A stretch of 64,000 bases of DNA from Pseudorhodobacter antarcticus (GCF_900110135.1 NZ_FOCO01000006.1:1-64000), one strand, 5' to 3'; numbered from the stretch's first letter, positions 1 to 8,964 are shown. Numbers and translations are program-made. The notes: a model not told the origin generated them from the letters alone.

Positions 1-621
1 GGCGGTCAGATTCTGGATGCCTCCATCGTGCCGGTGCCGCGCAATCACAATACGCGCGATGAAAACGCTACGATCAAGAAGGGCGAGGTCCCCGAGGATT
101 GGGCCGACAAGCCTGCCAAGCGATGCCAGAAGGATCTGGACGCACGCTGGACGAAAAAACACGGCAAGAGCCATTACGGCTACAAAAACCACACAAACGT
201 GGACCGCACCCACAAATTGGTGCGCCGCTACCACGTCACCGACGCAGCTGTGCATGACAGCCAGACGGTGGACCACCTGCTGATGCAGGGCAATACCGGG
301 TCCGGCGTGTGGGCGGACGCGGCTTATCGATCTGAGGAGATGGAGGCCAAGCTGCGCGACCGCAAGCTGAAAAGCTACATCCACCGTAAAGGCAAGCGCG
401 GCAAGCCGCTGACTGAACAGGCCAAGGGCAGTAACCGGACCAAGTCCACTGTGCGGGTCCGGGTCGAGCATATTTTTGGCGCGCAAGCCAACGACATGGG
501 CGGCACCCTCGTGCGCACGATCGGTCTGGTTCGGGCCAAGGCCGCGATCGGGATGAAAAACCTCGCCTACAACATGCGCCGCCTCGGCCAATTGGGACGC
601 ATCAGCCCACACCCAGCCTGA
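1..621 (+). CDS. IS5-family transposase, C-terminal part (5' end outside window)
   Basis: The frame is open from base 1, so the gene starts upstream of the window; about 206 residues are visible. The DDE triad of IS5-type transposases can be read: Asp in GGQILDASIV (residue 6 of the visible part), Asp in WADAAYR (about 106) and Glu in RVRVEHIFG (about 156), followed by the basic C-terminal tail normal for the family. No frameshift is seen, so this copy may be intact. It cuts and joins its own insertion sequence. The right end of the element is probably within 200 bases of the stop, but it cannot be fixed without the left end. Confidence 0.9.
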   Translation, partial: GGQILDASIVPVPRNHNTRDENATIKKGEVPEDWADKPAKRCQKDLDARWTKKHGKSHYGYKNHTNVDRTHKLVRRYHVTDAAVHDSQTVDHLLMQGNTGSGVWADAAYRSEEMEAKLRDRKLKSYIHRKGKRGKPLTEQAKGSNRTKSTVRVRVEHIFGAQANDMGGTLVRTIGLVRAKAAIGMKNLAYNMRRLGQLGRISPHPA

Positions 622-1212
622 AAACGGTCGACCAACGACGCAGATCGCCCTGCGCATCGCGCAAAACGGCCCTGAACCGAAGGTCTGAGAAGCGAAACGG
701 GCAGCACATCATCAAACCCAACGCAACACTCGGTCAGGTCGCTGCCGCGCTTCGGGCGTAAACTGCTGCGCCGTTGCCGCGAAAACAGTCAAAAATCGAG
801 GTGCCCTTAGGATTTGAGGCTTACCCATAACCAATTGTTAAAACGGGGATATGTGCGAGTAAGGCAATCAATACCACCTAGGAATACGCCAAATTCCCTG
901 CTCTTTTTCTGGTTAGCAGGGAAATTGTCCCGCAAAGTAGGGTACAGTCAGGACTGCGACCACCACCATCCTTTTTGGTTTTGGAGTGCGACCCGGGTGC
1001 GAAATCGCGCGCGATGCGCATTTTAACGCATTGATTTTATTGTGTATCGTGTTTTTTGTTAACCTTTTCTTAAGGGGGAACGCGGTGCGAATTGCACAGG
1101 GTGGAGAGGTATTTGGACCAAGCCGAATGGGGAGGGTTTGTGGGGCGTGGCTTGCGGTTGTGGGCGGGGCGGGGCAAGGTGGCGGGGAATGATTTAAGGA
1201 AGGACTTGTCCC
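622..1212. other. Intergenic region: IS right flank and upstream region of the alcohol dehydrogenase
   Basis: No convincing gene lies in these 591 bases. The first about 200 bases are probably the tail of the IS element. From about 830 the composition becomes more A/T-rich, consistent with promoter DNA for the dehydrogenase gene, and it carries the hairpin at 891-926. A T-rich stretch lies at about 1040-1070. Longer reading frames on both strands here show no family features and look like chance frames. Confidence 0.5.
891..926. repeat. Inverted repeat (hairpin) between IS and dehydrogenase gene
   Basis: TTCCCTGCT (894-902) and AGCAGGGAA (915-923) are perfect inverted copies, with A/T-rich extension on both sides and a 12-base loop. 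It could be a terminator-like structure, an operator or a remnant end of a mobile element; nothing decides between these. Confidence 0.45.
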
Positions 1213-2328
1213 ATGATGCGCACCCGTGCCGCTGTTGCTGTTGCCCCCGGAAAACCGCTTGTGATTATGGAGGTCAATCTGGAAGGCCCCAAGGCGGGCG
1301 AGGTTTTGGTGGAGATGAAGGCCACGGGGCTGTGCCACACGGATGAATTTACCCGGTCGGGTGATGACCCCGAAGGGTTGTTCCCGGCGATTTTGGGGCA
1401 TGAGGGCGCGGGCGTTGTGCTGGCGATTGGCGAGGGTGTGACCACGTTGGAGGTGGGCGACCATGTTATCCCGCTGTACACGCCCGAGTGCCGGGAGTGC
1501 GAATATTGCCTGTCGGGCAAAACCAACCTGTGCCAGAAGATTCGGCTGACCCAAGGGCGGGGGCAGATGCCGGACGGGACCACGCGGTTTTCGATGTTGG
1601 ATGGCACGCCGATCCACCATTACATGGGTTGTTCGACATTCGCCAATCACACGGTGATACCTGAGATCGCTTTGGCCAAAGTGCGCAAGGACGCGCCGTT
1701 TGACAAAATCTGCTATATCGGCTGTGGGGTTACCACGGGGATTGGTGCGGTGATCAACACGGCCAAGGTTGAGATTGGCGCGCGGTGCATTGTGTTTGGC
1801 CTTGGCGGGATTGGCCTGAATGTTATCCAAGGCCTGCGCATGGCGGGGGCGGACCAAGTGGTTGGCGTGGATTTGAACGACAGCAAGGAAGAGATTGCGC
1901 GGTATTTTGGGCTGACGGACTTTGTGAACCCCAGCAAAGTTGAAGGCGATTTGGTGGCGCATTTGGTGGAATTGACCAAGGGCGGCGCGGATTACACTTT
2001 TGATGCCACGGGCAACACCAAGGTGATGCGCACGGCGTTGGAGGCGGCGCATAAGGGCTGGGGCGAGAGCATTATTATTGGCGTGGCCCCTGCGGGGGCG
2101 GAAATTTCGACGCGGCCGTTTCAGTTGGTGACGGGGCGGGTGTGGAAAGGGACCGCGTTTGGCGGGGCCAAGGGGCGCACGGATGTGCCGAAATTTGTCG
2201 ATTGGTACATGAGTGGCAAGATCGAGATTGACCCGATGATCACGCATAAATTGACGCTGGACCAGATCAACGAAGGGTTTGATTTGATGCACCGGGGCGA
2301 ATCCATTCGTGCGGTGGTTGAGTTTTGA
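1213..2328 (+). CDS. S-(hydroxymethyl)glutathione dehydrogenase / class III alcohol dehydrogenase
   Basis: Zinc-dependent medium-chain dehydrogenase (371 aa, usual length) that oxidises S-hydroxymethylglutathione with NAD in cytosolic formaldehyde detoxification and can also reduce S-nitrosoglutathione. Visible: catalytic zinc Cys in TGLCHTDEFT, the class III signature ILGHEGAG, the structural zinc cysteines in PECRECEYCLSGKTNLC, and the Rossmann motif FGLGGIGLNV. The start follows AAGGAAGGACTTGTCCC. The usual partner, S-formylglutathione hydrolase, is not next to it; a flippase follows after a terminator. Known in this group as adhI, flhA or frmA. Confidence 0.95.
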   Translation: MMRTRAAVAVAPGKPLVIMEVNLEGPKAGEVLVEMKATGLCHTDEFTRSGDDPEGLFPAILGHEGAGVVLAIGEGVTTLEVGDHVIPLYTPECRECEYCLSGKTNLCQKIRLTQGRGQMPDGTTRFSMLDGTPIHHYMGCSTFANHTVIPEIALAKVRKDAPFDKICYIGCGVTTGIGAVINTAKVEIGARCIVFGLGGIGLNVIQGLRMAGADQVVGVDLNDSKEEIARYFGLTDFVNPSKVEGDLVAHLVELTKGGADYTFDATGNTKVMRTALEAAHKGWGESIIIGVAPAGAEISTRPFQLVTGRVWKGTAFGGAKGRTDVPKFVDWYMSGKIEIDPMITHKLTLDQINEGFDLMHRGESIRAVVEF

Positions 2329-2354
2329 TTTTCGCATTTCCTTGATGCGTGTGG

Positions 2355-2390
2355 GGCGGGGCGGGCCAGCGGGCGGCGCCCCGTTTTTTT
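2355..2390 (+). terminator. Rho-independent terminator after the dehydrogenase gene
   Basis: CGGGGC (2357-2362) pairs with GCCCCG (2378-2383) and is followed by seven T (2384-2390), 27 bases after the stop codon. It separates the dehydrogenase gene from the flippase-NRPS pair. Confidence 0.75.
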
Positions 2391-2517
2391 AAGACTTTTT
2401 TAGCCAAGGTCATGATATTGCCATAAGGCGCGGGCACGCAGGGGATTGGTTTTGGGCTTTTGCCCCATGTGGATTGGGCCTTTTGGTTTGGGCCTTTGGG
2501 TAAGGATGTGGTGACGC

Positions 2518-3903
2518 ATGAGTGAGACGCCGATCGAGGGTGCGGGCATTTGGTCGCGCGCGGCGCGCGGGTCGGCATGGACTGCGATGTCATTCGTGGC
2601 GGCGCAGGGGTTTCGCCTGATTTCCAACCTGATTTTGACGCGGCTTTTGTTTCCCGAGGCGTTTGGGATTATGGCCTTGGTCACTGTGATGCTGGTGGGT
2701 TTGACGCTGTTTTCGGACATGGGCACCGGCCCTGCGATTATGCAAAGCAAGCGTGGCGATGACCCCGAATTTTTGAACACCGCTTGGACAATCCAGATTT
2801 TGCGCGGCGGCGTGTTGTGGCTGATGGCCTGCGCGGTCGCCTATCCGGCGGCGTTGTTTTACGACCAGCCGTTGATTGCGATGTTGTTGCCGGTGGCCGC
2901 GATGTCCTTGCTGTTTGCGGGGTTTGAGCCGACACGGGTGGACACGGCGAACCGGCATTTGTTGTTGGGGCGGTTGACGGTTTTGGATTTGATTTCAACG
3001 CTGTTGGGCATCGTGGTGATGTTGGTGTTGGCCTATGTGTTCCGGTCGGTTTGGGCATTGGCGGTGGGTGGCGTGATTACGGCGGCGATCCGTTTGGCGC
3101 TGCTGTCGTCGTTTTTGCCGGGCGCGAGCAACCGTTTGCGCTGGGAAGGGCCTGCGGTGCATGAGCTGTTGCACTTTGGCTTTTGGATTTTTCTGTCGTC
3201 GGTGTGCGGGTTTTTGGTGTCGCAGGGTGACCGCGCAATTTTGGGCAAGTTCCTGACGATTGAGGGATTGGGGATTTACAATATCGGCGCGTTTTTGGCG
3301 ATGTTTCCCATCATGTTGGGGTCCACCGTGACGGCGCGGATTTTGATTCCGATTTACCGCGAGCATGGGGTGGATACCGATGTCGCCGCCTTGGCCCGGT
3401 TGCGGCGGTTGCGGTATTATTTGACCGGCGGGTTGCTGGCGTGTTTGGCGTTTTTGGCGCTGGCGGGGCCGTTTATTGTGCAGACGCTGTATGATGACCG
3501 CTATCTTGCCGCGGGCGGGGTGATGGTGGCGATTTGCGCGGTGCAGATGATTGTGGTGGTGTTTTTAACCTATGATCAGGCGGCGCTTGCGCGGGGCGAC
3601 AGCCGGGGGTTTTTCTTGGTCAGCGCGGCCAAGGCCAGTTTGATGGCGGTGGGGTTTTTGGTTGGCGCGGTGAACATGGGGTTGTTTGGCGCGATGGTGG
3701 GGCAAGCGCTGGCGATGCTGCTGTATATGCCGGTGATTGCGCGGTTGGCGGCGCGGCACAAAGTGTGGGACGCGCGCCATGATGTGCTGTTTTTGGTGTT
3801 GGCGCTGTGTCTGGGCGCGTTGGCCGTTTGGGTGAATTGGGCGGATGTGGCGTTGTTGATCCCCGGGTCGGGCGGTGGATTTCACGGGGGGCGCATCGAA
3901 TGA
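2518..3903 (+). CDS. Oligosaccharide flippase family (Wzx/MATE-like) membrane protein
   Basis: A 461-residue, very hydrophobic protein with about 12 predicted membrane segments, typical of the polysaccharide transport (PST/Wzx) branch of the MOP flippase superfamily, which flips lipid-linked saccharides across the inner membrane. The N-terminal stretch resembles family members (SAWTAMSFVAAQGFRLISNL). The conserved polar segment VSQGDRAILGKFL lies near the middle. Its TGA overlaps the ATG of the NRPS gene (ATGA at 3900-3903), so the two are co-translated. No other polysaccharide gene is nearby, so the cargo may be the NRPS product or a lipid-linked form of it; that is inference from context. 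Confidence 0.8.
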   Translation: MSETPIEGAGIWSRAARGSAWTAMSFVAAQGFRLISNLILTRLLFPEAFGIMALVTVMLVGLTLFSDMGTGPAIMQSKRGDDPEFLNTAWTIQILRGGVLWLMACAVAYPAALFYDQPLIAMLLPVAAMSLLFAGFEPTRVDTANRHLLLGRLTVLDLISTLLGIVVMLVLAYVFRSVWALAVGGVITAAIRLALLSSFLPGASNRLRWEGPAVHELLHFGFWIFLSSVCGFLVSQGDRAILGKFLTIEGLGIYNIGAFLAMFPIMLGSTVTARILIPIYREHGVDTDVAALARLRRLRYYLTGGLLACLAFLALAGPFIVQTLYDDRYLAAGGVMVAICAVQMIVVVFLTYDQAALARGDSRGFFLVSAAKASLMAVGFLVGAVNMGLFGAMVGQALAMLLYMPVIARLAARHKVWDARHDVLFLVLALCLGALAVWVNWADVALLIPGSGGGFHGGRIE

Positions 3904-6900
3904 GCGGGACCCGTGGGTTTGCCCTGACGCCTGTTCAAGCGGGGATGGTTTATGAAGGGATGGCGCTGCGCGATCCGGGGGTGAACCTGGAGCAGGTGGT
4001 GGTGCATCTGGGCTGCAGTATGGTCGATGTGGCGCGGCTGGAGGCTGTTTGGGCGGCGGCGATTGCGCGGCATGACGTTTTGCGGTTGGTGGTGCAGGTG
4101 GACGCGATGCGCCAGCATATTGGCGCGGGTTTTGCGGTGCCTTTGGTGGTGGAGGATTTTGCGGGGGATTTGCCAGCTTGGCTGGCGGTGGACCGGGCGC
4201 GCGGGGTTGATGTGTCGGTGGCGGGCGGCTGGCGGTTGACGCTGTTGCGCGGGGCGGGGCAATCGGTGTTGGTGTGGACGTTTTCGCATGTGATGCTGGA
4301 TGGTCGCAGCTTTCGGATGCTGCTGGAGGAGGTGTTTGCCGCCTATGATGGGGGTGGCCGCGTGCTGCCTTTGGCGCCTACGTTTCAAGACCATGCCGAG
4401 GCGGTGGCGGCGGCTGACCCGGCGGTGGCCAAAGCGTTTTTCGCACAGTATTTGGCGGGGTTTGACCGCGCGACTGTGCTGGGGTTTGTGGGCGCACAGG
4501 CAGGTGCGGGGACCGAAGTTTATGACGCCGCGTTGAGCGCGGCGCAGACGCAGGCCTTGGTTGCGCGGGCGGATGCGGCGGGGGTGAGTTTTGCATCCTT
4601 TGTGCAGGCGGCCTGGGCCTTGGTTTTGGCGCGGGTGTCGGGGCAGGGCGATGTGGTGTTTGGGGTGACGCGGTCGGGGCGGTACATCACGCCCGGCGCG
4701 CAAGGGATGCTGGGGTGTTTGATCACCACGCAGCCGTTGCGGGTGAAATTGGCCCCGGACATGACGCTGGATGCGGCCTTGGCGACCTTGCGCGCGGATT
4801 TGATGGCGCAGCGCCCCTATGAAGGGTTAGGACTGGCGGATATCGCGGCGGTCTCCGAAGTGGGCGTGTTGTTTGACAGTTTGGTGATGGTGGAGCGGCA
4901 ATCGCTGCACGCAGGCTTGCAAGCGTTGGGCGGTGCGTGGCGCGGGCGGCGGGTGGAGCTGTTTGAACAAGGGGCGGCGGCGTTGACGTTGGCGGCTTAT
5001 GGCGATGCGTGTTTGCAATTGCGGCTGGAGGCGCGGCTGGACCAAATCTCGGCGGTGGATGCGCAGCGGTATCTGGCCTATGTGACGCATGTTTTGGGGG
5101 CCATGGCGCAGGCCCCACCGGATGTACGCCTGTGCGATTTGGCGATGATGCCTGCGGCGGAACGGGCGGGTTTGGTGGCGTTGGGGCAGCCTGTGCGCGC
5201 GTTGCCTGCGCTGCGGCCAGCCTGTTTTGCGCAGGCGTTTGAGGCGGTGGCGGCGCGCCAACCCCATGCGCCCGCCTTGACCCAAATGGGCAGAGATTGG
5301 GTTTTGGACTATGCCGGCCTTGATGCGCGGGCCAACCAATTGGCGCAGCATTTGGCGCAAAACGGCATCGGGCCGGGCACGATTTTGGGGCTTTGCCTGC
5401 CGCGCAGCGCGGATTTTGTGGCCTTGATGCTGGCCGCGTCAAAACGGGGGGCGGCGTTTTTGCCGATGGACCCCAGCTATCCGCCGGATGCGCTGTTACA
5501 CATGGCGCGCGATGCGGGCGTTGCGTTGATTTTGACGCAAGAGCCGCAAGATTGGATGGCGGGCTTGGCCGTGCTGCAAGTGACGCCGCATTTGGGGGCG
5601 GATTTGCAGGCGATGGCCCCGGCGCGGGGCGGGTTGCAGGATGATCGGGCGGCTTATGTGATCTACACCTCGGGCAGTACGGGCAAACCCAAAGGGGTTG
5701 TGGTGTCGCAAGCGGCGTTTGTGGCGCATGCCTTTGCCGCGATTGACCAATACGGGTTGGTGCAGGGCGACCGCGCGCTGCAGTTTGCCGCGCTTAGTTT
5801 CGATGTGGCGCTGGAGGAGATTGCGCCAACCCTGCTGGCGGGGGCGCAGGTGGTGCTGCGCGATGAGGCGATGATGACATCGCCGCAAGGGTTTTTGGCG
5901 GCGGTGGCGGCGGCGGGAATTACCGTTTTGAACTTGCCGACCGGGTTTTGGCAAGTGCTGCTGGGCGCGCTGGAGGGCGGTGCGGTGCTGCCTGCGGGCG
6001 TGCGTTTGATGGTGGTGGGCGGCGAACGGATGCCGCCCGATGCTGTGGCGCGCTGGCAAGGTTTGGCGCATATGCCACGCTTGGTGAACGGATACGGGCC
6101 GACGGAGGCCACGATCACCTGCGCCGCGTTTGAGGTTTTGGGCGCGGTGCAGGGGCCAGACGTGCCTGTGGGGCGCGCGTTTGGCCATGCGGCGCTGTAT
6201 TTGCGCGCGCCCGATGGCAGCCTGTCGCCGCAAGGCGCGCGGGGCGAGGTTTGGGTGGGCGGCGTGGCCGTGGCCGATGGGTATTTGGGCCAACCTGCGC
6301 TGAGCGCGCAGTGGTTTTTGCCCAACCCGGATGCGCCGGGGCGGATGTACCGCACGGGTGATCTGGGGCATTGGGATGGGTCCGGGGATTTGGTGGTTGC
6401 GGGGCGCGCGGACCGACAGATCAAGTTGCGCGGGTTTCGGATTGAACCGGCCGAGGTTGAGGCGGTGCTGGAGGCGTTGCCGGGGGTGGCGCTGGCGCAT
6501 GTTGGGGTGGCGCAAGGGCGATTGATTGGTTGGCTGCGCGCGCCCAACGTGGACGCGCCGCCGGATTTGGTGGCACTGCGCGCGGAAATTGCGGCGCAAT
6601 TGCCCGTGGCCAAGCGGCCCGAGGTGATGTTTGTGACCGATTGGCCGCAAACGCCCGGCGGCAAAACCGATGTGCGGCGGTTGCCGATGCCTGTGCTTGC
6701 GCAGGGCGGTGCGCAGGCGCGCGCGCGGGGGGCTGGGGACGCGCAAACCAACCGGATTGCCGAGGTGTTTGGCAGTGTTTTGGGCTGTGATGTGCCGGGG
6801 CCGGACGACAGCTTTTTCGATCTGGGCGGTCATTCGTTGCAAATGCTGACGCTGATCGGGCATATCGAAGCGGCGTTTTCACGACGATTGACGGTGGCGC

Positions 6901-7796
6901 AAGTGCATGCGCAGCCAACGCCGCAAGGATTGTCGGAGCTGTTGGGCGAGGCTGTGCAAATTGCGCCGGGAACGGATTTGATGGATTGTTTGATGCCAAT
7001 TCAGCCGCTTGGAACAGGTGTGCCGATTTATGGCGTGCATGTTTTGGGGGTGAATGGCAGCTTTTTCCGCCCGCTTGCGCAGGCGATGGGACTGGACCAG
7101 CCGATTTTCGGGCTGACCGTGGGGTTGTTGAGCGCGGACACACCGCAAACGGTGGAGGATACGGCGCAGCTGTATTTCCGCGCGATTGAGGCGCATCGCC
7201 CGGAGGGGCCTGTGGGCTTGGTCGCGGTGTCGCTGGGCAGTTACATGGCGCTGGAACTGGCGCAGCAATTGGCGGCGGCGGGGCGCGATGTGCGGCTGTT
7301 GGGGTTGTTGGATGCGGCGGGGCCTGCGGGGCGAGGCAAAATTCGTGGGCTGGCGTGGTTGGGCGCGCATTTGACGCTGCTGCGCGCGGGCGGATTTGGG
7401 TATTTGCGCGGGCTGATCGCGGCGAAATGGGATGGTTTGCGCCACCGCCTGGAAAAGTTGCGGCTGTTTTTGACCACGCAGCGCGCGCCGACATCGGTGG
7501 GCGGGTTTGTGGCGGCCAATGATGTGGCGATCCAAAACTATACGCCGCGCGCCTATGCCGGGCGGATTACGATTATTCGAGCGCGCAGCAGCGTGTTTGA
7601 CAGCGAAGCGGCGATTGCAGACGGGCTTGGTTGGGGGCCGTGGGCGCAGGGCGGGTTTGCAGTGATTGATGTGGCGGGGGACCATCTGTCGATCTTGGAC
7701 GCGCCGGGGGTGGACGCGGTGGCGCAGGCCTTTGCGCGAGAGATCGCGCGGGGGCCGGGTGCGGCGGATGCGCGGCGGCGGTTTGGGCCGGGCTGA
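3900..7796 (+). CDS. Single-module nonribosomal peptide synthetase (C-A-PCP-TE)
   Basis: 1298 residues from the ATG at 3900, preferred over an upstream in-frame start at 3807 because it overlaps the flippase stop. Domains: condensation (about 5-430) with active-site motif SHVMLDG, His about 130; adenylation (about 445-945) with YTSGSTGKPKG at about 586, NGYGPTEATI, YRTGDL, LRGFRIEPAEVE and the A10 lysine about 922 (GGKTDVRR); carrier protein with pantetheine serine in DLGGHSLQ, about 979; thioesterase (about 1040-1290) with nucleophile Ser about 1111 (AVSLGS) and His about 1262 (GDHLSI). All core residues are present, so it should be active after phosphopantetheinylation. No second module or transferase lies nearby. 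My own reading of the substrate code is D-V-E-N-V-G-G-I-T-K; Glu at position 239 hints at a basic amino acid. The product is unknown. Confidence 0.93.
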   Translation: MSGTRGFALTPVQAGMVYEGMALRDPGVNLEQVVVHLGCSMVDVARLEAVWAAAIARHDVLRLVVQVDAMRQHIGAGFAVPLVVEDFAGDLPAWLAVDRARGVDVSVAGGWRLTLLRGAGQSVLVWTFSHVMLDGRSFRMLLEEVFAAYDGGGRVLPLAPTFQDHAEAVAAADPAVAKAFFAQYLAGFDRATVLGFVGAQAGAGTEVYDAALSAAQTQALVARADAAGVSFASFVQAAWALVLARVSGQGDVVFGVTRSGRYITPGAQGMLGCLITTQPLRVKLAPDMTLDAALATLRADLMAQRPYEGLGLADIAAVSEVGVLFDSLVMVERQSLHAGLQALGGAWRGRRVELFEQGAAALTLAAYGDACLQLRLEARLDQISAVDAQRYLAYVTHVLGAMAQAPPDVRLCDLAMMPAAERAGLVALGQPVRALPALRPACFAQAFEAVAARQPHAPALTQMGRDWVLDYAGLDARANQLAQHLAQNGIGPGTILGLCLPRSADFVALMLAASKRGAAFLPMDPSYPPDALLHMARDAGVALILTQEPQDWMAGLAVLQVTPHLGADLQAMAPARGGLQDDRAAYVIYTSGSTGKPKGVVVSQAAFVAHAFAAIDQYGLVQGDRALQFAALSFDVALEEIAPTLLAGAQVVLRDEAMMTSPQGFLAAVAAAGITVLNLPTGFWQVLLGALEGGAVLPAGVRLMVVGGERMPPDAVARWQGLAHMPRLVNGYGPTEATITCAAFEVLGAVQGPDVPVGRAFGHAALYLRAPDGSLSPQGARGEVWVGGVAVADGYLGQPALSAQWFLPNPDAPGRMYRTGDLGHWDGSGDLVVAGRADRQIKLRGFRIEPAEVEAVLEALPGVALAHVGVAQGRLIGWLRAPNVDAPPDLVALRAEIAAQLPVAKRPEVMFVTDWPQTPGGKTDVRRLPMPVLAQGGAQARARGAGDAQTNRIAEVFGSVLGCDVPGPDDSFFDLGGHSLQMLTLIGHIEAAFSRRLTVAQVHAQPTPQGLSELLGEAVQIAPGTDLMDCLMPIQPLGTGVPIYGVHVLGVNGSFFRPLAQAMGLDQPIFGLTVGLLSADTPQTVEDTAQLYFRAIEAHRPEGPVGLVAVSLGSYMALELAQQLAAAGRDVRLLGLLDAAGPAGRGKIRGLAWLGAHLTLLRAGGFGYLRGLIAAKWDGLRHRLEKLRLFLTTQRAPTSVGGFVAANDVAIQNYTPRAYAGRITIIRARSSVFDSEAAIADGLGWGPWAQGGFAVIDVAGDHLSILDAPGVDAVAQAFAREIARGPGAADARRRFGPG

Positions 7797-7801
7797 CATG
7801 C

Positions 7802-7829
7802 AAAAGGCCCGGACGCGGTGCCGGGCCTT
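7802..7829 (-). terminator. Rho-independent terminator of the 48-codon gene
   Basis: On the minus strand AAGGCCCGG (7829-7821) and CCGGGCCTT (7812-7804) form a perfect 9-bp stem with an 8-base loop; the run of four T starts with the last two stem bases (7805-7802). It lies 21 bases after the stop of the minus-strand small gene. The hairpin may also act weakly on transcripts from the NRPS gene, but the plus strand has no T run directly after it. Confidence 0.75.
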
Positions 7830-7850
7830 GCATCAGATTTTCGCAGCTTA

Positions 7851-7997
7851 TTAGAAGCTGTAAAAGCAGGCGGGCGCAGCGGTGAATTTGCCCGGTTTGC
7901 CCAAGAATGCGTCGCGGTGCGCGCGCAGGGCGGCACGGTCGCGGCGCGATTGGGTGCCGATGAAAATGGCGTTCAGGATGCGGTTCAAGGTGGTCAT
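7851..7997 (-). CDS. Small basic protein of unknown function (48 aa)
   Basis: Too short to be found by usual length cut-offs. The frame starts with ATG at 7997, preceded by AAAGGA with 7-base spacing, and ends with TAA at 7851 just before a perfect terminator, so it looks like a complete one-gene transcription unit convergent with the NRPS gene. The product begins MTTLNRILNAIFIGTQ, has an Arg-rich middle (SRRDRAALRAHRD) and ends in an aromatic tail with one Cys (ACFYSF). It has no signal peptide or clear membrane helix and I do not recognise a family. Confidence 0.65.
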   Translation of the reverse strand: MTTLNRILNAIFIGTQSRRDRAALRAHRDAFLGKPGKFTAAPACFYSF

Positions 7998-8274
7998 GGC
8001 AAGTCCTTTGGGATGGGGCGGTGCGTGTGACGGCCCGGTTTATTCTGGGACGCGCGGCTGCAAGGGAACCCTTTGTCATTACGGCATATTTAAGACGCGA
8101 GGGGGGCACCACGCCACAGACAATGCTGCATTTCTGATATGCGCTGGGTGCAGGGCTTAATCGCGGGGTTACGCGCTGGGGGCATGGCTGTTGTGGGGCT
8201 GTGCTGGGATTGCGCGGGGCACTTTACCTAAGCGCCCCTTGCGCAGTAGAAGGGGACAGCCAAAGGAGCGCCCC

Positions 8275-8964
8275 ATGATGTTTTCCCGCCAGATCAAGAT
8301 TGCCCCGTCGATATTGTCCGCCGATTTTGCGAATTTTGGTGCGGAATGTCGCGCGATTGAGGCGCAAGGCGCGGATTGGGTGCATGTGGATGTGATGGAT
8401 GGGCATTTTGTGCCCAATATCACCTTTGGTCCGGCGACCTGTGCCGCCATTCGGCCCCATATCAAGGGCGTGATGGACGTGCATTTGATGATTGCGCCCG
8501 TGGACGCCTATATTGAGGCGTTTGCGCAGGCGGGGGCCGATGTGATTTCGGCGCATCTGGAGGCGGGGCCGCATATTCACCGCACGTTGCAGGCCATTCG
8601 CGGAGCGGGGGCAAAGGCGGGGTTGGCGATTAACCCCGGCACGCCGGTGGAGGCGGTGGAGTATTTGCTGGATATGGTTGATTTGGTTTGCGTGATGACG
8701 GTAAACCCCGGATTTGGGGGGCAGAAATTCATTCATTCTCAAGTCGCGAAGGTGGCGAAACTGCGTGCGATGATTGGGGACCGGCCTGTGCATATTGAAA
8801 TTGACGGCGGGGTGACGGTGGAAACAGCGCCGCTGGTGGCGGCTGCCGGGGCGGATGTTTTGGTCGCGGGGTCTGCGGTGTTTAAGGGCGGGTCGGTGGG
8901 CGATCCGGCCCCATATGGCGTGAATATTGCGGCCATTCGGGCGGCGGCGGAGGGGGCGGTGTGA
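8275..8964 (+). CDS. rpe: Ribulose-phosphate 3-epimerase
   Basis: Interconverts ribulose 5-phosphate and xylulose 5-phosphate in the pentose phosphate (and, if present, Calvin) cycle. The 229-residue TIM barrel shows the family motifs IAPSILSADFANFG, HVDVMDGHFVPN (metal-binding His and Asp), HLEA and the phosphate-binding VNPGFGGQKF, with a late catalytic Asp in IEIDGGV. The start is the ATG at 8275 after AAAGGAGCG; an upstream in-frame ATG lacks conservation. It overlaps the next gene by four bases (GTGA), which gives translational coupling with gph. Confidence 0.97.
   Translation: MMFSRQIKIAPSILSADFANFGAECRAIEAQGADWVHVDVMDGHFVPNITFGPATCAAIRPHIKGVMDVHLMIAPVDAYIEAFAQAGADVISAHLEAGPHIHRTLQAIRGAGAKAGLAINPGTPVEAVEYLLDMVDLVCVMTVNPGFGGQKFIHSQVAKVAKLRAMIGDRPVHIEIDGGVTVETAPLVAAAGADVLVAGSAVFKGGSVGDPAPYGVNIAAIRAAAEGAV

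Noticed and set aside
913-2337. 474-codon minus-strand frame opposite the alcohol dehydrogenase gene
   Set aside because: Arg/His/Pro-rich translation without any domain; it mirrors the well supported dehydrogenase gene and is a product of high G+C.
5496-6863. 455-codon minus-strand frame inside the NRPS gene
   Set aside because: Antisense to conserved adenylation and carrier motifs, composition typical of a shadow frame.
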